Shown piece after piece: positions 31,598 to 44,300 of a stretch of DNA of 64,000 bases; position 1 is the stretch's first letter, and each line of letters begins with the position of its first letter. Source of the DNA: Taudactylus pleione. Its lineage: Eukaryota > Chordata > Amphibia > Anura > Myobatrachidae. The translations under genes and the position numbers were made by a program. The notes under the pieces were generated by a model that was not told the origin of the DNA, did no database searches, and saw nothing but the letters and a program-made list of their open reading frames with translations. The stretch is taken from contig JAUIMM010000113.1 in the NCBI GenBank assembly GCA_031769625.1, positions 11,876,501 through 11,940,500 on the forward strand. The letters are read 5' to 3'.

Positions 31598-32480
31598 ATA
31601 GCCATGGTAAATTGGTTTGAGAATGACACAAGTTTTGGTTTACACAAAGTTTGCTGCTTCAGTGTTGTTGTGTTGTTAGACCTGTTTGTCAGATGTTACT
31701 ATGGTATATTAAGTAAAATTACAAGCATTTCATAAGTGTCAAAGGCTTTTATTGACAATTACAATTTATTTTTCAAGACCTGCAATTCGCCCTGGCATGC
31801 TGTCAATCAACATCTGGGCCACATACTGACTGATGGCCGCCCATTCTTGCCTAATCAATGCTTAGAGTTTATCAGAATTTGTGGGTTTTGGTTTGTCCAC
31901 CCGCCTCTTGAGGATTGACCACAATTTCTCAATGGGATTAAGGTCTGGGGAGTTTCCTGGCCATGGACCCAAAATTTAGATGTTTTGTCCACTGAGCCAC
32001 TTAGTTATCAATTCTGCCTTATGGCAAGGTGCTCCATCATGCTGGAAAATGCATTGTACGTCACCAAACTGTTCTTGGATGGTTGGGAGAAGTTGTTCTT
32101 GGAGGATGTTTTGGTACCATTCTTTATTCATGGCTGTGTTCTTAGGCATAATTGTGAGTGATCCCACTCTCTTGGCTGAGTAGCAATCCCACACATGAAT
32201 GGTCTCAGAATGCTTTACTGTTGGCATGACACAGGAAAAAGACTTTTGTAGGATAGCCTGGTGTCAAGAAGGATAGCAAAGAAGCCACTTCTCTCCAGGA
32301 AAAACATCAGGGACAGACTGATATTCTGCAAAAGGTACAGGACTTGGACTGCTAAGGACTGGGGTAAAGTTATTTTCTCTGATGAATCCCCTTTCAGATT
32401 GTTTGGGGCATCTGGAAAAACGCTTGTCCGAAGAAGGAAAAGTGAGCGCTACCATCAGACTTTTTTGTAACCTGCATTTC
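31598..32480. pseudogene. Tc1/mariner transposase relic broken by an inversion
   Basis: On the + strand (32261-32470) lies a middle portion containing the first catalytic Asp, IFSDESPFRLFGASGKT. On the - strand (32227 down to about 31760) lies the rest: HVWDCYSAKRVGSLTI, FQHDGAPCHKAEL with the second Asp, and NSPDLNPIE with the terminal Glu. The two halves face each other, so no single reading frame can join them. The N-terminal DNA-binding domain is absent. The outer end near 31720-31760 resembles a Tc1 3' end. Confidence 0.85.
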
Positions 32481-32983
32481 CAATATGACAGGCAGCCTGA
32501 GGGTGTGTTGAGGGAGAACTGCATTAAATGACAGGCGGCCGGGTAAAGTGTGGTGCACTTACTGGGGTTCTGATAGCACAGAGTAAACGGTGCTGGAGAG
32601 ACATGGGGATAGTTGGTGGACTGTTGCATGTTGATGACATTGGCTTTATTCCTACACAAACAGGCGGCTTCTAGACCCTGTGATCTCCTGCATGAATGGA
32701 GAATACCGACTGAAAACACTGCCTGTCCAGAAAGGATCAATTTCTTCAGAGGTTGCCCGTTGCAGATTAATCATATAGGTAAGAAAATACTAATTCACAT
32801 GCTCACTGTGTTTATTCACTGAAGAGAGGGACAGGGGGTTTGCCAATCAGCTCCCCAACATGTTGAAAACAGGGTAGTAATTACAGGCATGGTATTTCAC
32901 GTGAGGCCACAAGGCCACACCCACTTTTTTGGGTGCACATAGGGCCACTTTAAATTCCCAATCTGCCCCTGAGATTACACATA
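32481..32983. other. Unassigned sequence
   Basis: No domain, repeat end or tandem structure recognised. The phrase GGCCACTTTAAATTCCCAA near 32,942 may be a transposon edge. Confidence 0.4.
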
Positions 32984-33715
32984 TAGGGTCATATTCAATT
33001 ATCAGTGATATCGGCAGCGATATTGGCCGATTTTGATGATTTTTGCTCAATATTATTGCCAATTCAAAAAACAGGCGAAAACGGGTAGGTGCGATAATTT
33101 CTCCTCTGAAAACAGGCGAAAATGTCAGGACATTCTAGAAAATGAGTCTGTACCCCAAAAAATGGCTAACATACATAGGAAAGCAATTTAGAAGTGTACT
33201 ATTGGCCATAATTAAAGTATTTAGGGTACTTAAATTGCATCTGTTGGCTGTAATTTGCGTACATGAAAACATTTTGAAAATTGATAGAAAGCTATTTTTT
33301 TTCAGGAACTGCACGTCAATTGGGTGCAAGTATATATTGGCGTTGTAAAGCGCACTTTTAAAAAAAAAGTTAAAATAACACCTGCTGCAGCCATGTCACC
33401 TGTCACATCCATACAGCACCCTGAAATACCAGACCCAAAACATTAAACCCACTTTCAATTATTATTTCTCTTCACCCAAAACTTGACAGGTAATTTTGGG
33501 CCAAATTACAAAGAACTTTTGGGGTATTTATCATTGGGGGGTGGGGGGTGTCCAAAGGGTTCTGAAAGAAATCCCCACATTTTTAGGCAAAAATAGGGCT
33601 ATTGCATTTTTTTACTCGCCTGTTTCAGTCTATCCGATTATCACGGGTGTGATAATCTTGCGCAAAAATCATCAAAAATCGACTGATATTATCCTTTAAG
33701 GAACATATGGCCCTA
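32984..33715. mobile_element. Inverted-repeat element of about 730 bp (TAGGGTCATAT ends)
   Basis: The left TAGGGTCATATTC and inverted right TAGGGCCATATGTTC ends are followed on both sides by a CGATTTTGATGATTTTTGC-like block. A hairpin GATTATCAC/GTGATAATC lies at 33636-33657. Target duplication is unclear (ATA/CAT). No coding sequence. Confidence 0.65.
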
Positions 33716-33863
33716 CATAGATCGGCCATTAGAGCCGCATTGGGTGGCAAAATATCAAAACAGCCTGTAGCGAGACATTTCGCTGACTCTCGTCATAGTC
33801 TCTCCAGCTTTATACATATTATAATAGACCATGTCCCAGAAGACAAGAGAATTTACCTTAGAT

Positions 33864-34019
33864 CAGGGGTCTTCAACCTTGGCCCACCAGCTGCTGTGGA
33901 ACTACACATCCCAGCATGCCTTGGCACCGTTTTGATATAACAGCAAGCTAAAACTGTGGTAGGGCATCCTGGGATCTGTAGTTCCATAGCAGCTGGAGGG
34001 CCAAGGTTGAAGACCCCTG
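33864..34019. mobile_element. 156-bp hAT MITE (CAGGGGTCTTCAACCTTGG)
   Basis: Near-perfect inverted repeats over about 45 bp (CAGGGGTCTTCAACCTTGGC, CAGCTGCT, GAACTACA). Flanks CCTTAGAT (33856-33863) and TCTTAGAT (34020-34027) are an 8-bp duplication with one mismatch. A more diverged cousin is at 43277-43430. Confidence 0.9.
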
Positions 34020-34027
34020 TCTTAGAT

Positions 34028-34630
34028 ACACTGAAATCACGTGGACTTAATGACCATATTAACTGGAATGTTTTTTTGTAGTTAGATACAGTATTTTACT
34101 AGATGCTTTGGTGAATATTTGCTAATTGGTAGCATAATAGTATTATTAACACATCTCTGCAACATCTTATTTACGATTTGTAATATCATGTTGTGATAAT
34201 AATTACAATTTGGATAATTCTATACAGTGAATAGCTATAAGTTTGAATGGGTCACTCTAGGACTCGATATAGAAATTATTTCTCTAGAATATAGGTAATA
34301 AGATGCTTATCCATATGTGTTAAGAAAAGATGTGACTATAGTATTTAACATAATAATTTTTTTAATTCGTCCAGATTTGAAACTGGTGGTGGGTATGTCA
34401 CAGCAATGTTGATGCCGCGCAGCAATGGTAACAACATGAGTATTTTGTGCGGGGGCGGGGCTGGATCCCAGACGGAAGTCCGACAGATGCTGCCGAGGAC
34501 GCCGGCAGCTGAACAGTGTCTAACACTCATGGATTGTCTACATATAGGTAAGATTATTGTTGCTTACATTTTATATATACTGTTTGAAGATGAGGAATTA
34601 AACCTCGAAACGTTGCAGAAACTTTTGGAG
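34028..34630. other. Unassigned; contains a repeat-tail-like phrase
   Basis: GATGAGGAATTAAACCTCGA (about 34589-34608) followed by AACGTTGCAG resembles a widespread amphibian repeat motif. No gene call. Confidence 0.4.
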
Positions 34631-34633
34631 TAA

Positions 34634-35147
34634 GGGCCTGATTCAGCAAGGAACGCAATGCTGTGTTCACACGCAGCCGGCCGATGTTTGCACTCTGCGC
34701 ATGTGTATAAGATGCAGTGCGGGTGTGTGAACTAGGTGATGCGGACGGGATAGCGAGCGCAGACAGAACGCAGACCCTTTACCCAGTGATTGACAGGAAG
34801 TACCGTTTGTGGGTGGTATAGGGGTCAGTGCGTTTCAACGCCGTTGAAGTGGCATGCATGAATTAGCCATTGGCCATTGCGAGACCCTACGAAGCCTGAG
34901 CTCTCACTTCGTGCAGGGGATGTAGCAAAGTCTGCGGGAGGGTCAGGTCAACCACTATTCTGTGTATGGGTCCAATGGTTCACGATGTTAGCAATGTTTC
35001 CGCTAAGTAAAGAGAGGTTGGCAGCATTATGTATTGCTGGGCATCTGTAACTTGTGCTGCGGTTGCCGTGCGTATGCACTAATTACCATATACACGCAGC
35101 GGCCGAGTGCGTGTGCGCACATTTGCGTTCCTTCCTGAATCAGGCCC
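34634..35147. mobile_element. Harbinger-type MITE, 514 bp, TSD TAA
   Basis: GGGCCTGATTCAGCAAGGAA at the left and, inverted, GGGCCTGATTCAGGAAGGAA at the right give about 24-bp termini ending ACGCAA. Flanked by TAA (34631-34633, 35148-35150). The interior includes AACGCCGTTG, as in 12341-12770. Unlike copies A-D it has no regular hairpin chain. Confidence 0.92.
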
Positions 35148-35197
35148 TAAATGCCTTTATTAACAGTTATTGTAAAGACCATTGAGTGCTATTTATA

Positions 35198-35233
<36 letters not shown>

Positions 35234-37335
35234 TATATACACAAGTATTTCTTGCAGAATGTCTTTTTATTATCGTTGGAGAACAGAATATCAAGCTAAT
35301 TACATTTCCTCTCTATAGCGATGGCAGCCTCCACGTGGATGGGCTCTGCTGTCCTGCACTGCCCCAGAGACACTACAGATAGAATACACGCTGCAAGGTA
35401 GTTGGCTTTCAGCCAATGGCACACGTTTTTTCAATGTATCTAATTCTTTAGTGTTGGGTAACTACAAAGCACAGCATGTTCTGTCAGAGGCCAAGCTAGA
35501 GAGCCATAGGTTACAAGGACTATGATGGGTGCTGCTCATACAGTATGTGCTGTGTGGATGTACCCATGTCCCATCAGCTGTGCTACTCATGGGCCTCTAC
35601 CATTGTATTTTCCCAGTGGGCCCTTCATGCCCCAGCTCCACACTGGCCCTGATATTGCTTTCTTCATTTACTAATTACTATATGAACTTTCCTACATGTG
35701 CCGGCCTGGCCCCATCCCAACATAGTATAGGAGATACATGCACTTGCTCCAGGTGTAATGGCTCCGCACCCCACACAATAAGCCTTGCGTCATTTACGTA
35801 TCTTGCTATATTGTTCCATAGTATCACTATGCTTCATAATGAAGTCTCCAAACATCAGCAAAAAAAAAATTCTACCACATTTGCTTCCCTGGGCTGGTCA
35901 CATGTAAAATGCCTTAGACTGAAGGGTCACTGATAATGGGAAAAGAGCTCTAATAACAAAGCATAGCATGTCAGTTAAGCTTGGTCATTTATTGACATCA
36001 CTTATCTGTAAAGTAGACTCCAAACCAAGCACTCAGGTTCAGACTTGTGTATAACCCCCACACGCTCAATCTGTATTCCGGAATGGGGGTGTTTGCTAGT
36101 ATAGAACAGTCTTGTACTAAGCAAAAAATATTGTTTTAAAAAAATCTGTGTGGAAAGTGTTACACACAACGGGCACGCTGAGCGGGATATTTATGTTATA
36201 TAAGGTACATGCAGTGGCGTCCTTACCTTTAGTTGCACCCGGTGCGGGTGTATAAGAATGAACGTGGTGCAGCCACGCGTGCCAGAGAAAAGGGGGCGGG
36301 ACATTGAGACAAGTGGGCATGGCCTCGCATGTGGGGGTAGGGCCACGCACCCAAACCCCGGTGTTAGTGTCTCCGGGGGGTCCAGGAGGTGCGGGCTGCC
36401 CCCAGGGACCAGTGTGCTTGTAGTGCTGGCTCCCTCACTGTGACAGGAGCCTGGTGCTGCACGTAATTCTACAGTGCAGCACCCGGGTCCTGTCACCAGA
36501 GGGGGAGTCTGCACCTTGGTGTTAACCCCTCGGCAGGTGACACCCGGGTGAGGCTCGCACCCCTCTAGTGAATGTTACTGCCCAAATGTGGGGTTATCTG
36601 TTCTTGTAGTCACAGCAGTGATGCATTGCTGGTAATTGCAGGACCAGATTAATATCTGTGGTATAAAATTGTCAGTAAGATATACTGACAGTGTTATTAT
36701 GTGTAAATACACCCAGTACCACAAATATGTTATATACAATGTAGTACCCCCAGATTCCATTATCCCACACAGAAACCCCAGTTTACATACAGTATGCCAC
36801 ATATGCCCCCCACACTGGTGATGTGCCCCTGGCAGTACAGTGCTGCACATGATCAGATGAGGCACCCAATTTGGCCCTCTGAGGCACAGTGTGTGTCCTA
36901 AGAGGCTGGAGCAGCATTGCCAGGCCCCTACCATAACTTTACTATGGTGCTTGGCAATGCCTGATCCACTGCACAACATTCTGACATGTGACATTAGAAG
37001 AAAATAAGCCCTCCCTAATCTGCAAAACTGACCAATTTGGTTGAAATATTGCCCCTTTTGGGCTTTGTAACCCAGGGCAGAACACTAGAGGTTATTCTGT
37101 TGTGTTGTCTGGTGCTGGTGGTTTATTTATAGTATTGTTAGTGATAGTTAAGTTTGGTTTTATTTTATTATTTTTCTAGTGTAAGTTTTAAGAATTTATT
37201 TTTTTTAGTATAGTTTTAGTGTTATATTTAGTTAGTATATAAATTTTTTAGTATATATAGTAGTTTATTTAGTGTTAGTTTTATTCAGTTTACTTTTTAT
37301 TATATTTGTTATTATCTTTAGTTTAGTATAGTAGT
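35148..37335. other. Gene-free stretch with microsatellite and a possible hAT fragment
   Basis: (AT)n occupies 35201-35229. CAGTGGCGTCCTTACC at 36212 could be a hAT-type left end, with GCATTGCCAGG/CTTGGCAATGC foldback and CCACTG near 36914-36967 as a possible partner, but no 8-bp duplication was found. GTGCAGCACC-type inverted repeats occur near 36,450. 37,090-37,340 is very AT-rich. Confidence 0.4.
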
Positions 37336-37503
37336 ATTTTAGTTAGGGGTGAGCGGGTTCGGATTTCTGAAATCCAAACCCCCCCGAGCCCCCCCGATCC
37401 GAGGCAGATCCAAGTCAGGCTCGACTTTTCCCGCCTGACTCGGATCTGAAATCGAGGCAAAACGTCATCATCCTGCATTCCGGGTCTCGCGGGTTTTGGA
37501 TCC

Positions 37504-37540
37504 TATATAAGGTACCCGCATCGGCGCCATTTTCTCACTC
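37504..37540 (+). promoter_or_regulatory. Candidate TATA promoter of hAT copy 1
   Basis: CTATATAAGG is followed about 20 bases later by GGCGCCATTTTC, a YY1-like and initiator-like sequence. The same pair is conserved at the 45564-51637 copy (51448-51477, - strand), at the equivalent distance from the palindromic end. Confidence 0.6.
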
Positions 37541-37899
37541 GGCTGTGGACAGTGAAGAGGGAGGGTGGGAGTTAGGGCTGGCTGGGCTGTGTAGTGTAGT
37601 GTAGTGTAGTGCAGTGTAGTGTTGTGCTGTGCTGTGCTGCGCTGTGCTGCTGTTGTACATAAGGGCTGTGTCCACTCCTCCAAAGTCCATAGGGGCTGGC
37701 TGTGTTGTGCTATGCTGCTGTTGTCCATAGGGGCTGTGTCCACTCCTCCAAAGTCCATAGGGGCTGGCTGGACTGTGTTGTGCAGTCAGTTGTCCATAGG
37801 GGCTGTGTCCACTCCAAAGTCCTGTGCAGAGTCCCAGTCGTAAAGGGGTGCTGTAGTGTTGTCCAGGGGGTGCTCTGTCCATCAGGGGTGCTCCCCCCA

Positions 37900-38745
37900 A
37901 GTGCAAAAAAAAATAAAATATTTTCTGTGTTTGTGAATTGTGTGCGCAGTAGCCGCATGTGCATCAACAAAGTAGTGCCAAGCGTGCGCCTGTGTCATAA
38001 GTAAAGGGCCAGCTGGCTTGACTGTTAAAGGGTGCTGTAACCCCCAAAGTACACACCAAACAAAATAAAAAAATATTTTCTGTGTTTGTGAATTGTGTGC
38101 GCAGTAGCCGCACGTGCATCAACAAAGTAGTGCCAAGCGTGCGCCTGTGTCATAAGTAAAGGGCCGGCTGGCTTGACCATTAAAGGGTGCTGTAACCCCC
38201 ACAGTACACTCCAAACAAAATAAAAAAATATTTTCTGTGTTTGTGAATTGTGTGCGCAGTAGCCTCAAGTGCATCAACAAAGTAGTGCCAAGCGTGCGCC
38301 TGTGTCATAAGTAAAGGGCCAGCTGGCTTGACCGTTAAAGGGTGCTGTAAACCCCAAAGTACACTCCAAACAAATTAAAAAAATATTTTCTGTGTTTGTG
38401 AATTGTGTGCGCAGAAGCCGCACGTGCATCAACAAAGTAGTGCCAAGCGTGCGCCTGTGTCATAAGTAAAGGGCCGGCTGGCTTGACCGTTAAAGGGTGC
38501 TGTAACCCCCAAAGTACACTCCAAACAAAATTAAAAAAAAATTTCTGTGTTTGTGAATTGTGTGCACTGTGGCTGCACGTGCATCAAGAAAGGAGCAGCG
38601 CCAAGCGTGCGCCTGTGTCCCATAAGTAAAAGGCCGGCTGGCTCATTTCTTAAAGGGTGGTGTAACCCACAAAGTGCACTAGTCTCCAACAAAAATAAAA
38701 AATTATTTTCTGTGTTTGTGTGCGCCTTAGCCGCACCTATATATC
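37900..38745 (+). repeat. 160-bp tandem repeat in hAT copy 1, about 5 units
   Basis: Units share ATTTTCTGTGTTTGTGAATT, GTGCATCAACAAAGTAGTGC and AAAGGGCCGGCTGGCTTGAC. The last unit is diverged. This is the same unit that makes about 11 copies in the other hAT element, where it lies on the opposite strand. Confidence 0.92.
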
Positions 38746-38757
38746 AATATAACATAA

Positions 38758-40336
38758 ATGGAGGACCAAACTTTCTCCGATAAAAATAAAATAGGGAAAG
38801 ATCAAGAACCACTTCCTCCTAGTGCTGAAGCTGCTGCCACTAGTCATGACATAGACGATAACATGCCGTCAACGTCGTCTGCCAAGGCCGATGCCCAATG
38901 TCATAGTAGAGGGCACTTACAATCCCAAATGGCAAAGTTCAGGAAAATGACCTTGAAAAAAACATTTCAATCATCTGAAGAGAAACGTAAACTTGCCAAT
39001 ATGCCATTTACGACACGGAGTGACAAGGAATGGCTATGGTCTTTCCCTATGTTCATGACTAGTGGTTCAGCTTCACATGATGATGGAAGCCCTCCTCCCA
39101 ACTAAAAAAATCAAAAGAGTTAAGCTGGCAAAAGCACAGCTGAGAACTGTGCGTTCTAAGAATATATCACAAATCCCCAAGGAGAGTCCAAGTGTGGTGG
39201 TGGTTGCGATGCCTGACCTTCCCAGCACTGGACGGGAAGAGGTGGCTCTTTCCACTATTTGCACGCCCCCTGCAAGTGCTGAAAGGAGCACCCACAGTCC
39301 ACTTGCTGATATGCAAATTGAAGATGTCACTGTTGAGGAGGAAGTTGGCGAGGAGGATTCTGATGGTGATGTGGTTTGTTTAAATCAGGCTCCAGGGGAG
39401 ACAGTTGTTGTCCGTGGGATGAAAAAGCCCATCACGGTCATGCCTGGGCAGAAGACCAAACATTCCACCTCTTTGGTCTGGCAATATTTCTATCCAAATC
39501 CGGACAACAACTGTCTTGCCATATGTACCATATGTAAAGGTGAAATAAGTAGGGGTAGGGACATTAATCACCTAGGAACATCCTCCCTTATACGGCACCT
39601 GCAGCACATTCATAAAAAGTTACTGTCAAGTTCAGAAACTTTGGCTAAGACCGTAAGCAGTCCAGGGACACCTAAATCCCGTTGTCCTGTTGTATCCAAG
39701 CACCTACAAACCACACCGTCAACTCCCTCCTCGTCAATTTCCTCCTTAGTCAGGATCGGAAGTAGTCCTGCAGGCCATGTCACTGGCATGACTGACTCTC
39801 CTATCCGGGATTCCTCTGGAGGAATTTGCTACGCCTCCTGCTGCCGCTGGTCCGGACTGAAGGACCTGGCAACAATTTCAGACATGTCTACTGTCACTAC
39901 ATATGATACTTTCACCATTGACAGAATGGTGGAGGATTACATCGGTGACAGCATCCAAGTAGGCATGTCAGACAGTCCATACCTGTACTGGCAGGAAAAA
40001 GAGGCAATTTGAAGGCTCCTGTACAAACTGGCTCTATTTTACCTGAGTTGCCCCCCCTCCAGTGTGTACTCCGAAAGAGTGTTTAGTGCAGCCGGGAACC
40101 TTGTCAGCGAAAGGCGTAGGAGGTTGCTTCCACAAAATGTGGAGAAGATGATGTTCATAAAAATTAATTATCAACTCTTCCAGGGAGACCAGCCTCCAGA
40201 ATATACAGAGGGACCTGTGGTGGTGGATTCCAGTGGGGACAAGTTAATACTCTGTGAGGATGAGGATGTACACAACACTGAAGAGGGTGAGGAATCGGTG
40301 GATAAGGAGGATGAGGACGACATCTTGCCTCCATAG
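38758..40336 (+). pseudogene. hAT (ZBED) transposase, deletion derivative
   Basis: It starts MEDQTFSDKNKIGKDQ like the intact copy. Breaks relative to that copy: a 1-bp insertion near 39,100 (stop after HDDGSPPPN), a small deletion in the acidic linker after QIEDVTVE, loss of roughly residues 390-880 (join at about 39,835 between SGGICYA and WSGLKDL), and a TGA at 40010-40012 where the intact copy has Trp (EAIW). The BED finger (CTICKGE..HLQHIHKK) and C-terminal dimerisation segment (SERVFSAAGNLVSERRRR) survive but in broken frames. It cannot encode a catalytic protein. Confidence 0.92.
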
Positions 40337-40802
40337 AGCCAGTTTGTTTTGTGGGAGCCCAAACGAACCAATCATTTCAGCCACAGTTGTGTGGCAGACC
40401 CTGGCGCTGAAATGATTTGTTTGTTAAAGTGTGCATGCCCTGTTTATACAACATAAGGGTGGGTGGGAGGGCTATTGTGAGGTGTGAGGTGTTCAGAATA
40501 GACTGGAAATTAGTGGAAATTAAGGTTATTGAGGTTAATAATAGCATAGGAGCAGAAAAACCAACACATTCTGTGATTTTAGCTGTTTTTATGCTTTTTT
40601 TAAAAAAAATACAGATCCAAAACACAAAACCCAGAACCCAAAACACGGAAGGGTGGTTTTGGCAAAACCAATCCAGATCCAAAACATGAAGAAAGATCCA
40701 GATCCAAAACCAAAACACAAAAAGTGACCGGTGCACACCCCTAATTTTAGTGTATATAGTAGTAGGGGAGGAGGGAGTAGGGAGAGTAGTTAGGGTGCAG
40801 CC

Positions 40803-41279
40803 ATGGACCGACCATGCATCAGGAGAAAGGTAAGTGCGCTGTTATTGTTATTTGTTGTAATTTGTTGCTTGCACATTTAGGATTTTTCATGGATCTCAGA
40901 AGGAGCAGAGCTCAGCTGAAAGTGGGCATTTCTGGGCATAGAGAGTGGTGTTTTGTCCCAATTTAGTAGGTGTAAATGTTGGGAGGTGACTGTGCCCAAA
41001 TCTGACTAAGGGGTGATTTATTACTTATAATTATTATTATTGCTGGCTCCCAGTGGTGGCAAATCGTAGGTGTTATATATGAGCTGGTGACCCTTAGTTA
41101 CTTGATGGTGATGTGGATTTCTGTCCTACAATGTCCTGCATAAGGTGTATATAGCTAGTAACTGCTCAGGTAACAGGATCATAATCCTTAGTTTATAAAT
41201 TATTGAAGTGAGACACTGCCATAAGTAGGAAAACCAATTGCTAGCATTTACAGGTTATGTGATTTATATATATTATGTG

Positions 41280-41316
<37 letters not shown>

Positions 41317-44300
41317 ATTTCTTATATTATTGGCTTACTAACTTACAAAGCCCTACATGACCATGGACCAGGGTACCTGAAGCAGCTTCTGATTCCTTAT
41401 CGACCCTCTCGATTACTGCGATCTGTTGATGAAGGACTATTAACAGTACGTAGAATCTCACGAAATTCGTCTGGGGGTCAAGCTTTCAGTTTTGTGGCTC
41501 CAACCATTTGGAACTCACTTCTCCGCGCAGTTCGAGAGGCCTCCACTCTAGAATCCTTCAAAAATAGACTAAAGACTCACCTATTTACCCAAGCATTTCA
41601 CTAATGTCCCTTGTTTAAGCTCATTTTGTATTTTGTACTGTAAATGTAAAGCACTTTGAGTCCTTTAGGAGAAAAGCGCTATATAAATAAAGTTATTGTT
41701 AATTATTATTATTATTTAAATTAAAGTTTAAAGTAATTGAGTAAATAGAGTTGCGTGATGGGCAGCAATCTGCATTGGCTGTATTACCCTCTCCTTGTAC
41801 CAGTGGCATAACTAGGGTATTTGGAGCCCAGGGCAAATTTTAAATTGGAGCGCCCCCCTATGTGCGTGTGGTCACTTAAAAATGGGGCATGTCAACATGA
41901 CACACACCTCTTTCTCGTCATTCTGAACTTTCCTTTACATTCCATATGCACCTTAATGCAGTGCCCCTTATACAGTCCCCCCATGCAGTGCCCCCAGTAG
42001 TGGTTCCCATTATGCAGGCCCCCAGTAGTGCCCCTTATACAGTACCCCCAGTATGCAATGTCCCCAGTAGTGGTCCCTCTTATACAGTACCCCCAGTAGT
42101 GGTCCCCTTTATGCAGACCCCAGTAGTGATCACCATTATGCAGTGCCCCATGTAGTGGTCCCCCCTATGCAGGGCCCCATGTAGTGGCCTCCCCTATGCA
42201 GTGCCCCCAGTAGGGCCCCTTATACAGTGCCCCCAGTAGTGGTCCCCATTATGCGGGCCCCCAGTAGTGATACCCCTACCCAGTGCCACTTATACAGTGC
42301 CCCTGTAGTGGTCCTCCCTATTTATTGCCCCCAGTAGTGGTCCCCCCAGTGCAGTGCCCCTTGTGCCCCATTAGTAAGCCCTTATATAGTGCCCCCAGTA
42401 GTAGCCCCCCTATGCAGTGCCCCAGTAGTGGTCCTCCCTATGCAGTGCCCCCAGTAGTGTCCCTCCCCCATGCAGTGCCCTTTATATAGTGCCCCCAGTA
42501 GTAGTAGTTCCCCCTATGCAATGCCCCAGTAGTGGTCCCCTGATGAAATGCCCCCAGTAGTGGTTCCCCGATGAAGTGCCCCCAGTAGTGGTCCCCTCTC
42601 CGATGCCATGCCCTCAGTAGTAGTCCCCACCAATAGTGCCCTCAGTAGGGATAGATGTCATGACTTTGAAGGCAGAGCTCATAAGTGAGCTCCAGCTCGG
42701 CTCTTGCTGTCTGACTCTCATTGGCTGCTGATTAACACACACATCACCACCACGTGGCGGCGATGTGTGTGCAGCAGCCAATGAGAGTCTGATTCTCATT
42801 GTCTGCTGATTAACATACCCATCACCGCCGCCTAACACCAATTTGTTCCAGCAATCTTATCCTGCTGTGTAACTTACTTTCAGCATACAATAGATTCTAC
42901 TGCTAGGTATTACAGTACAGGAATTCTGTTACACATAGAGTATAAATGCAAAATAATAGAGCAGTAAAACCGTACAGATATACCCAGTGATAGTTTATAT
43001 ATTGAAAAACACAATATATAGCTAGAAAAGCATTGACCAATAATGTAGAAGATCGGGGGGAGGGTAGATTTACTATGCCACGGTTTATCAAAACCGCCAA
43101 TGATCGGCAGCTTTTACTGATGGTTTTTAAATTGCATCGGTAATAAATGCTAAACCAGATGGATTTACTATTTATTACTGGTGCCATTTTCAATCCATCA
43201 GTCAAAGCTGCAGTTAATTGGTGGCTTTCATAAACCATGGCCTAGTGACTCTAACCAGAGACTATATCCCATACATCAGGAATAGGCAATGCTGGGCACT
43301 CCAGCTCCTGTAGAACTACATATGACAGCATGCCTTGCCATAGGTTTAGCTTGCCCTAAAAGTAAAACTCTGGCAGAGCATGCTGGTAGTTCCATTTCAC
43401 CTGTAGTGCCGCACATTGCCTATCCCTGCCCTAAAATATTAGCCCCAAATATGTCAATATCCATCAATAAGTATAACTGATCTTCAGTTTGTCTCAATTG
43501 AGCTCTCACTGAGTTTTTACTGTCACTCATTAGATAAGAGAACATCATTATCTCCTGTCACTCCTGTGTTTCATGTTGCAATCCCAGAGGTGTGACACTT
43601 CCATAAGGCAGGATGATGCCGATTTATGTTGGAGATTAGGGGCCATTGGGAAGTTCATACTGAGAATTTCCATCTCTCTTTTCTTGCAGACTGACAATGA
43701 GGAGCTGCAAAAAGAACTGGCCCAGCTCTGGCAGCAGCACAGCACGGAGGCAGAGCAGCTGTATAGCATTATATCCATGCTCAGTGACCAACTCAGAGGG
43801 TATTTATATTCTGTCATGTAATACTGTATATACTCTGGTACTATAAGACATTTATATAGGTGTAACTAAATTATGTAACACTATATACTATGGTAGTAAG
43901 TCAGTGGTTCCCAAACTTTTTCGAATCACGGCACCCTAGATTATCAGCATTTTTTCCACGGGATCCCTGGGCCAAAAGTTTCTTATTGAGAAATTCAGAA
44001 CAAATTAAATAAAGTAAATTGTGCATCTATGTCACCCTTAGGTTCAGTTATGTGGTGGGTGACAGGGCTGTGCTTCTTTTTGTCCACATATTCTTTGATT
44101 GGCAGCCATTAGCACTGATTGTACCTATCACAATGACTAAAATTATTTTATTTTTTCATTGGACCACCACTCCAAGATGCCCCTGCATGTGCACTGAGGG
44201 ACCCCAGGATGCCACGGCACACAGTTTGGGAACCACTGGTCTAGGTGTAATTATGTAACACTGTATATACTCTGGTAGTAAGTCATTTGTCTAAGTGTAA

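Larger units (their letters stand above)
37344..40743 (+). mobile_element. hAT transposon copy 1, internally deleted, perfect 8-bp TSD
   Basis: Ends TAGGGGTGAGCGGGTTCGG and GACCGGTGCACACCCCTA are flanked by ATTTTAGT (37336-37343, 40744-40751). Layout: palindromic GC-rich end, TATA-type promoter, about 5 copies of a 160-bp repeat, decayed transposase, AT-rich 3' arm. It is the same family as 45564-51637, but 3.4 kb rather than 6.1 kb because of fewer repeat units and loss of the catalytic middle of the gene. Confidence 0.95.
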
